Shown here piece by piece: positions 28,901 through 37,900 of a DNA stretch of 64,000 nt; positions within the stretch are counted from its first letter, which is position 1, and every line of letters starts with the position of its first letter. The notes beneath the pieces are model-generated. The model saw only the letters and a list, made by a program, of their open reading frames with translations. It did not search any database and was not told the DNA's origin. The DNA comes from Lycocorax pyrrhopterus obiensis. Taxonomy: Eukaryota > Chordata > Aves > Passeriformes > Paradisaeidae. The stretch covers positions 2,170,001-2,234,000 of the forward strand of contig JACSVZ010000038.1 in assembly GCA_014706295.1 (NCBI GenBank). The letters run 5' to 3'. The position numbers and the translations under genes were made by a program.

Positions 28901-31900
28901 CACCTGTGACCAGGCTGGTGCCCACCCAGCTGCTGGGGCTGTTCCAGTGCCAGCACTTCGAGCCCCTGCATCCACATGACCATGAGCACTGGGCTGTTCA
29001 GTATCGCACATGGAGATTGGTTTGGATTTTTTTTTAGTTGCTGTTTTACAAAATCACCATGCTAAAAAATAATTGCTGATTTATGGTCCAGGGATGCCTC
29101 CTGTAAAGTTTGGAAAACTGTGCAGGCCCACGTGGCTGTGTGTAGGATCTCTGCCTTCCTCTGATACTTGAGAGTCTGTGCCTGTCTTTGTAGTTCCAGA
29201 TTTATAGGGGTTTGGCCCCTCAGTACCTTGTGAAAAAGTGTTGTAGCACTTAAGAAGTGAATAGAACAGTTTCTGGAAAACTTCCTTTTTTCATGAGCCA
29301 GTCAAAGTCTGCAGGGACAAATATATAAAAGGAAATTAATTTCTGACTGTAGCCCCTGTATTTGCATGGTGACCCTCACCAGCGTTGGGCACACCCCGCA
29401 GAGCAGGTCCTGGGTGCTCCAGGAGGCATCCAGGGCTGTTGGATTGTTCCATCCATTCCCTCCCCTGTGCCATGAGTGCTGTGCTCTCCTGTCATGGTTT
29501 CTCATGTCTGTGTCCTCTCTCTTTCCTTCTGTGCTTGCACTGCTCTGTCTGTCATGCTCACATGCAGTCTGGTTTCAGGGAAGCCTTCCAGGTAAGAATA
29601 TCTCCTCAGTGTTGACCTCGGTCAGGTTGGTTGATTTTGGACAGTGTAAGTCCTTGAAGGGTGGTGGAACTGTTGAAATCAGTGACCCTCACATTTGTGT
29701 GAGTCTGTTTGTCACTGGCTTTCAGCACCAATGCTGTTCCTGTACAGGTGTGTCTGAAATAGTAAAAGATGAGGCCTGTTTGCTGTTCAATCTTCCCTCA
29801 GTGTCTGAAAGTGAAAAATTAATTGGTTCTGGTTCTTAATGCAATATAAGCAAAAACACTGAGGCAGTTGAGGCCATTAGAAATCTTCCTGAACTGGTGT
29901 TTGCAGTGCAAACGTGAAAATTAACATTAAATAAAAGCTAAGAAATAGTAAAAGATGCAGTTGGTGAAATTCTTGCTGATTTTTGAAAATGTTTGACAAG
30001 AATGAGAGAAATTTTTGTGGTGTTTTTTTTTTCCCCAAGTAGTGGATTTAGGATACAGTGTAAATATGAACTGCTGTTGGTGCTTTTTGGAAGCAGGTGT
30101 CTGAAGTCAGATTTAACTTCTAAAATGTGATAGTAGAGTAGAAATTCATAGTGCAAACTTCCAAAATAAAAATTCCTTAGAACAATTCCCAATTGGAGTA
30201 ACCTATTCATCAAGAACAACAAACCCCACACCCTTCAAGGGCCGTTGGAGCCATGCTGGCATTCCACTGCTCGAATTTCCACTCTGTTGGAAATGCTGTT
30301 CCACATCCTTGCTTTTCCTTGGAGAGGGATTCCATGGAAACGCAGCGTAACCCTGCATGGAGCTGTTCTTCTGTGGGTGTTGCTCAGCCTGCAAGCCCCT
30401 AGCTGGCACCTCTAAGGGTTAAACAGCAAGACCTTGGCTCTCAGTCACCTTCCAGTTGTTTCCTCTGACTCCTAACCCACAAGGGCAATATCTGCAGTTG
30501 CATAAATGAACTCCAGGTACAGAACTGTGCGCTGATTTCAGGTTTGGGGGCCCAGCTCCGTAAAAACAAAGCACACCTTGTCTTAGATCATCTGGCTGAG
30601 GGAGGCTGTTTGCAGGGAGTAATGGGCTCCTTCTTTTCAAGACCCTTAGCAGACAGCGAGAAGCTGCCAGTGCAGAGACACAGGAATGTTGAGACCCTGA
30701 AGTCACCAGACTCAGAAGTTCCCCTAGTAGAGAAGAAGAGCAAGAAACCCAAAAAGAAGGAAAAGAAACATAAAGAAAAAGAGAGAGATAAAGGAAAGAA
30801 GAAAGAGAAAAAGGTGGTAGAGGAGGAGGAAGAAGAAGAAAAAAAGGTAATTCTCCAAGACTTGCATTATTTTAGCTACTGCTGTTATTTATTGCTGAGT
30901 TCAGTTTGTTGCTTAGGAACAGTCACATTTGACAACTCAAGCAGCTGAATGCATTCAACCTTTATTTCCTTAAATTTTTACAACTGTAGCAGCAGGTATT
31001 TAAAGATTTCTGTTAATAAAAATAACATTTACTTACCTCACAAGTTAGCAGAATTCAGCTTACTGCAGCCTACACAGCAGATCTGCCAGAGCTCACGTGG
31101 AAGCTGAGTTTGCTGATATTTTGTCTGTTCTCCAAGTGGGGAACTCCTTAGCAAAATATCTGGAGCTCATGTTGTTCTGCATCCTGTCTCCCATGTACTT
31201 CAGAACCTTTCCATTACAAACCCTGCCATTAGCTGGCAGTTACTCTCAGGGGTTGAAGTATCCTCCTGTTAACCCCCCTGCAGAGCTGCACTTCCCCTCT
31301 GCACTGCAGCCCTTGGAATGCCGGGGATACCCTGGTGTGGGGGTGCTGGGCAGCTGCTGGCAGCTGGGCCTGGCTTTGGAAGTGCTCAAAGACTAAAGTG
31401 AAGCTTCTTGGTGCGTGTGCTCCTAAATGTGTCGCAGCATCTGTGCATGAGGAGCATTCTGGAGTGCTGCGTCGCCATGGGAACTTGAGGTTTTGATTTA
31501 GTTGTTGTAGAGTCACAGAATCCCAGACTGGTTTGGATTCAAAGGAACCTCAAAGCCCATCCAGTGCCACCCCTGCCATGGGCAGGGACACCTTCCACTG
31601 TCCCAGGCTGCTCCAAGCCCTGTCCAGCCTGGCCTTGGGCACTGCCAGGGATCCAGGGGCAGCCCCAGCTGCTCTGGGCACCCTGTGCCAGGGCCTGCCC
31701 ACCCTCCCAGGGAACAATTCCTTCCCAATATCCCATCCAGCCCTGCCCTCTGGCAGTGGGAAGCCATTCCCTGTGTCCTGTCCCTCCATGCCTTGTCCCC
31801 AGTCCCTCTCCAGCTCTCCTGGAGCCCCTTTAGGTCCTGCAAGGGGCTCTAAGGTCTCTCTGGAGCCTTCTCTTCTCCAGGCTGAACACCCCCAGCTCTC

Positions 31901-34900
31901 CCAGTCTTTCCTCATAGGACAGATGTTCCTGCTCTGTGATCTTTTTGCTTTGGTTTTCTTTCGTCGTCGTTGTTGAGGGGTGTTGATTTTTAAGAAAAAT
32001 ATAAAACCACTGATAATGGGGTTTTTTTTCTCCTACAATTCAGGGGGAAGACTTGGATTTCTGGCTCTCCACTGCTCCACCAGCTGCTCCCACTCCCCAG
32101 CCACAGGTAGGAATCCTCCCCCATCAGAGGAAACTTCTCTGGTTATTTATTGCCTGTGAGCTGTGCAGGAGTGCTGTGTCATGCTGCAGCACAGCTGGGA
32201 ACATCAGCTTCATCTCCTCAACTTCCTGCTGGGGAGCAGGGATATTGTGTCTGCCCAGTTCATAGAAACTGTAATGGAAGACTTGAGGCTCATTCTGTGC
32301 AGATCAAGGAATAGAAATAGAAATACAGATGCAGCTCCAGGCTTGGTTGATTTTGTTATTGATGGGTATAATGTTACACAGTTGTATGGTTTTATTTCCC
32401 AGTATGAGGTAGATTCTAGCAACATTAATAGACATGAGAGACAGTGTGTGAAAGAAAAATTCTCATGAATTTTGATGGGAAATTCTAGAGGAAGAGACAA
32501 GGAATATAAGGGGATGGATTCCTTGGAGGAAATCTTTTGAATCGTGTCCTCAGGTGATCATATTTGCTGAGTTTCAGAGGCATAAAATGAAAGCCTTGAT
32601 ACCATGTTAGCCTAGTGTCGTTTCTGAAGTAACAGTTGTGAGGAGTTGTCACTGTTGAGTTTCTTTTGCCCTGGGATTGGGTTGTTCCAGCTGCTTTCCA
32701 TCAGTGTCATAATCCTTCTGCTCATCTCCTCAGAGCGAGCCTGGAATGGGCACTGCTGTGGTGGCTGAACCTCAAGAGGTAAAAAAAGAAGAAAGGGAAG
32801 AGCAAGATGAGGAGGAGGAGGATGAAGGAAAGGTAAGTGGGTTAAGTTAAGAGGAAGTTGCCTCAAGTTGCACCAGGACAGGTTTAGATGAGGTATTAGG
32901 AAAGATTTTTTTTTTGTTGTTTTTATGGAAAGGATTGTCAGGCATTGGAATAGGCTGCCCAGGGCAGTGGTGAAGTCGCTGTCCCTGGACATGTTAAAAA
33001 AACCTGTGGATGTGGCACTTGAGGGCATGGTTTAATGGTGGATATGGTGGTGCTGGGCTGATGGTTGGACCTGGTGATCTTAAAGATCTTTTCCAACCTT
33101 CACAATTCTCTGGTTCTATGAAGTTGCTGTCTACCTTTAGCCCTATGCTCCTGCTGCAAATTCCTTAAAAAGCAGCACACAGGAATTACCAACAGCATCT
33201 GTTCAGTGCAGTGACCACCTGCGAATGTTGCATCCTTGAGGAGCTCTAACACCTCGTGGTGAGAGGTTTGGTTGTTCCTGAGCCAAGGACGGGTCCCAGT
33301 TAAAGCTGAGCTTCCAAACAGTTGGAGAGATTCGGCCTTGTGCTCTTCCCAGGCTGCTTTGGGATAAGGTATTGGCAGCTGGTGGGGAGCGGGCTTTACT
33401 GGGACTCCACACGGAATTACTTTTGGGATTTAAAGAATGGTAGCTCTGCTTTGGGTTCTGTAGTAAAGGGAAACTATGCTCAGTCCAGGAAGTGCAGAGA
33501 GCAAGAGTCTGGAGTTGGAAGTGTGGTAAAGGGGTCATGGCTAGAAATCAAGGGTTTCTTTAAGGGTTTGTTGTAGTTTCTTGTTCTTCTTGGTAGAAAT
33601 CCTCCAAGCATAAGAAGAAAAAGCACAAGAAAGAGAAAGAAGAGAAATCAAAGGATAAAAAGAAATCCAAAAAGAAGAGCCATCATGGCGAGGAGGAGCC
33701 CCCAGAGTCAGTGCAGAATGGGACGCTAGAGGATGAGCCACTACCAGTGAGTAGCTGTGCCCAGGCCTGGGGACAAGGCAGAGCTCAACTGGCTGGGAGG
33801 GAGGACAGTGACAGCCCTTTTCAGAGTCATTAGTTCTAGTGTCACTGGGATTTCTCTCTTGTTTTCCAGCCCATGTCCAGTTATCGCCTTCTTGCTGAAA
33901 ACCCATACATTAAAATGGTGAGTTTGGGGTGTTCTGTTCCAAGTGGTGTCTCTCTGTGTTCCCTAAGAGAGGGGGTACCCTGGGGATGGTGTAGTGACTT
34001 TATGTATCCATCACATAACTGAGGACCTGTTTAAATCCCAGGAGGTAGAACTGTAACCCAGCTCCATTTCCTTTCCTTTGGGTGTCCCACTTTAATTTCT
34101 AAGTTGATATTTTCCCAGTCCTTAGCTGATCATCAGTGCATTTTCATAATCCTCTAGCTATACCAAATTACCTCCCTTTTCAACTTGGTTTTATCCCCAT
34201 GCTGTGTTCTGTTCCTTGAAGTTCCTGACTCTTTCCTGTGACATTTTTCCCTTCGTTTGCAGACCTATGATATTCAAGGAAACCTCCAGAATGACAGCCA
34301 AGTTACTGTGTCTGTTATCTTTGAGAACAAAAGCACTAGCTTCCTTAAGAGCATGGAACTGAATGTCCTGGACTCTCTCAACACTAAAATGCTCCGACCA
34401 GAAGGATCATCAGTACACGATGGGATACCTGTGCCCTTCCAGCTCCCCCCTGGTATGCACAGCTTTGCACAGGGCTCTCGGAGTGTGGCTGGCCCTGCAC
34501 TGCCCTCCTGTGGGAAGAGCTGCTTGAACTTCTTGCTGTTTTCCAGAAAAGCATCTCTGGGTGTTCCTGGGCTTTCCCACAGTTCCTTGGAGAGGATAAA
34601 CCTTCTCCCAGTATTGCTGTAATGCACGTGGTTCTGCACAGCAAGAGCAAAGCCTTAATCTAGGGCTGGGAGTCCAAATGTCTGAGTTCCTTTTCCAGGT
34701 GCCTGCAGGCTGGCACACCTTTGACTACAGGAATCCAAAATTCGTTATATGTTTGCTGTGAGATTTAAAATGAAACAAGGTGGTAGGTTTGTGAAGAGTT
34801 AGAATCCACTCTGGATTTATTCTGGAGCTCTTGTCCCGCTGTTTGGATGGCAGAGGCCTTATGCAGTGAAGGTTTATGATAAGGATGTGTAAGGAGGGGA

Positions 34901-37900
34901 GCTGAGCCCTCCAGAAGTATTAAGCACAGAAATGAAGGATAATGGTTTTGTACAGAGCACAGTAGTACAGCCAGATCAGTGAACTTCCCTGAATTTCACT
35001 TCCTTCACCAAGGAGTTGATTTGAATCCTGAAACAGCTGACAGAGGGCTGCAGCGGTCTCAGGGTGCATTTCAATCCCCCATGAAGAGCAGTGGGGTATT
35101 TGATTGGGTTTTAAATCTGTATAAGGCAGTTCTTGATGCAGACTTGTATATTAAAAGGAAAACATAGAAACATTAGAGTTCAAATTAGCTCTGAAAGCTA
35201 CTCTGAAATGCTTATAATATAATTTCCAGTTATGCAAATAATTTAAATATGTGACACTGTGACACTTTGCTGAGGCACTTGCTCAATAACCTCCACCAAA
35301 TGCCAGCTCCCGTTGCTGCTTCTGAGAGACTCAAGTGCTGTAACACTGTTGACTCACCACGGCAACTGTGTGTAGAACTCTCTTCCAACTCAAAGAATTT
35401 CGAACTTGGTTCAAAAATAGTCTGCACATAAGTCAGTTTATTCTAACCATTTCTTAGATCTGAAAACCATGTTCTGACCTGACTTTTCCCTCTCCTCTCT
35501 TCACACTAGGAATCTCTAATGAAGCCCAGTTTGTGTTTACACTTCAGAGTATTGTTATGGCTCAGAAGTTAAAAGGAACACTGTCCTTTATAGTCAAAGT
35601 AAGTGCAGCTCTCAACTGCCTCTGCTTCCTTTGGAACTGCGTCAGGGAGCTGGACTCGGGTGGGAAGCTCTGCTCTCGAGCTTTTTTAGGCATCATTTCA
35701 TCCCTGCTGTACCAGCCCGTTCTGTGAGGAACATTTTCACATGACATCTTGTGCAAAGAGTGCCCCCAATCCTGCGTAAGCACGTCCTAGATTGTCATTC
35801 CTGGCAGTGCGTGAGCAAGGCAGCCTGAACATGTGCCACATTGTCAGTTAGAAAATCACACTGAGCTGCTGGGGAGGGGAGGGATGGAACCAGGGTCTGC
35901 TCCTTCCAGTCTCAGTTATCCAGGGACTGATTGGACACTGCAGCCTGGTACAAGGCTGGAAAACAAAAATAAGAATTAGATGCAGTTATTAAGAGTGGAA
36001 ACCCGGACCAAGAGTGAGGTCAGCAGAAGACATTGTTTAACAAGTATTGAGCTGGTTAAGGCTGCATGGGTTTGTGATATTGTTTCAGTACAGTTATTAA
36101 TGAAAGAGCTGCAGGAACAGCTCGAAGGAAATGAATGGAGACACTTGTGGCTACTCCTGAGTCAGCCATTATCTCTATTTTAAGGGTTTCTTAAAAATAG
36201 CTTGCTAGTCCTATTTTAGTACCTAAGAATCTGGGAACTATTAATTTATTATTTTGCTCAGGAAATAACGAACTGTAAAACCGCATCTCCAAGTGTTAGT
36301 TTAAACTCAGTCTGCTCAGTTTATTTCAGCAGAGTGCAGGCAGAACTGCAGCCCGTTGTGTCCCTTACCGGTTCTCGGTGTATGTATCAACCCAGCTGCC
36401 CAAGTCTTTGAGTGGGCTGATGTTGTGGTGGGATGGTTCTCAGACTGATCCTTCAGGCCCGGCCAGGCTGTTTCAGAGGGAACCGAGCCCTAAGCTCCTC
36501 ATTGGTGCCTGTGTGGTGGGTGGGGGTGGCTCCTCCTCTTGCTGCCCCAGGGCTCCCACTCACCTCCCCTCCTTTGCCCTGTTGCAGAATGATGAAGGTT
36601 CAACCCATGAAAAACTAGATTTCAAATTGCACTTCAGTTGCGCTTCATACTTGATCACGACACCTTGCTACAGGTGAGTGCCTGTGCTGTGCCTGGCAGG
36701 CTGAGCTCTGCCTGCTCCTGAGGGCTTGGGCAGTGTCTCTGTAAGGAGTGAATGTTCAAATGTGTCCAGTGACCTATTTCAAGTGGTTCTACAAGAGGAG
36801 CTCTGTGCCCTGTGGGCTGGCAGAGGCAGCTCTGGTTGAGGGCACAAGCTGCTCCAGTGGACTCAGGAGTGTGGTTTCCATATTTGCTGTAAACCCATTT
36901 TCCTAGAGCTTGGTAGCACTTAAGCTTCTGTATCCTGTTGTGTTTCATGGGGCTGATGGGACAGATTTCACTTGCATGTCTAATAAAACATTTACTTTCC
37001 TTCCTGTTCTGCAGTGATGCTTTTGCCAAGCTCCTAGAGTCTGGAGATCTGCACATGAGTTCTATTAAAGTAGATGGAATTAGCATTTCTTTCCAACATC
37101 TACTGGCGAAGATCTGTTTTCATCATCATTTTTCAGGTGAGTCTTCCTTTATGCAGAACCGTCTGCAGAATTCCGTATTCTAAAATCTCCGCTGTGCTTG
37201 GTGAGCACAGCACTCCATGGGCTCAGCAATCACAGGAGCAGCTAATATCCAGATTAAATACATCTGGGAGAGTTTTCTCCAGTTTTGCAACACTCAAAGC
37301 ATGCAGTGTTCTTCAAAATGAATTCTCCTTGTGTCCCTGTGGAATTCTTGCAGCCCAGTGAGGCATGTGACAGGTATCATGGGAGCAGCTGGTGGGGAGT
37401 TCAGGCTGTAACTGTTCTCTGGAGGGTGGGTTTGATCTGCAGGGCTTCAGCCTCCTTCCTCAGTGCTTCATTTCAGTGAGGGAGAGCCCCAGCTATTCAT
37501 GTTTGGGTTTATTAATTAAAACCCAAGCACTGGCTGAAGCAAAACAACTGGCTGTTTCATCATGCTCTGGTGTTTGCATTAGACATTGCCTCACTGGAAG
37601 TATTTCTGGGGAAGAAATCTACATTCTGAGCAGTGTTTTTGCCACAGAACATTTGTGGCTTAGGAGACAAATGACTCACCTCATTATTGTGAAATGTCCC
37701 GGAGAGAAGCCAGGAGGAGCCAGGCACATCTTAACCCTGACTTCCTCCTCCTCCTCTCTGTAGAAGCCTCTGTTCCTCGAGGCCAGGCAGAGCAGTGGCT
37801 GCTCTCGGGAAGCAAGGCTTGAATTAGAATTGAATTGAATTGAATTAAATGAAATTGCTGTTCCTCTGCAGTTGTGGAACGCGTTGATTCGTGTGCATCC

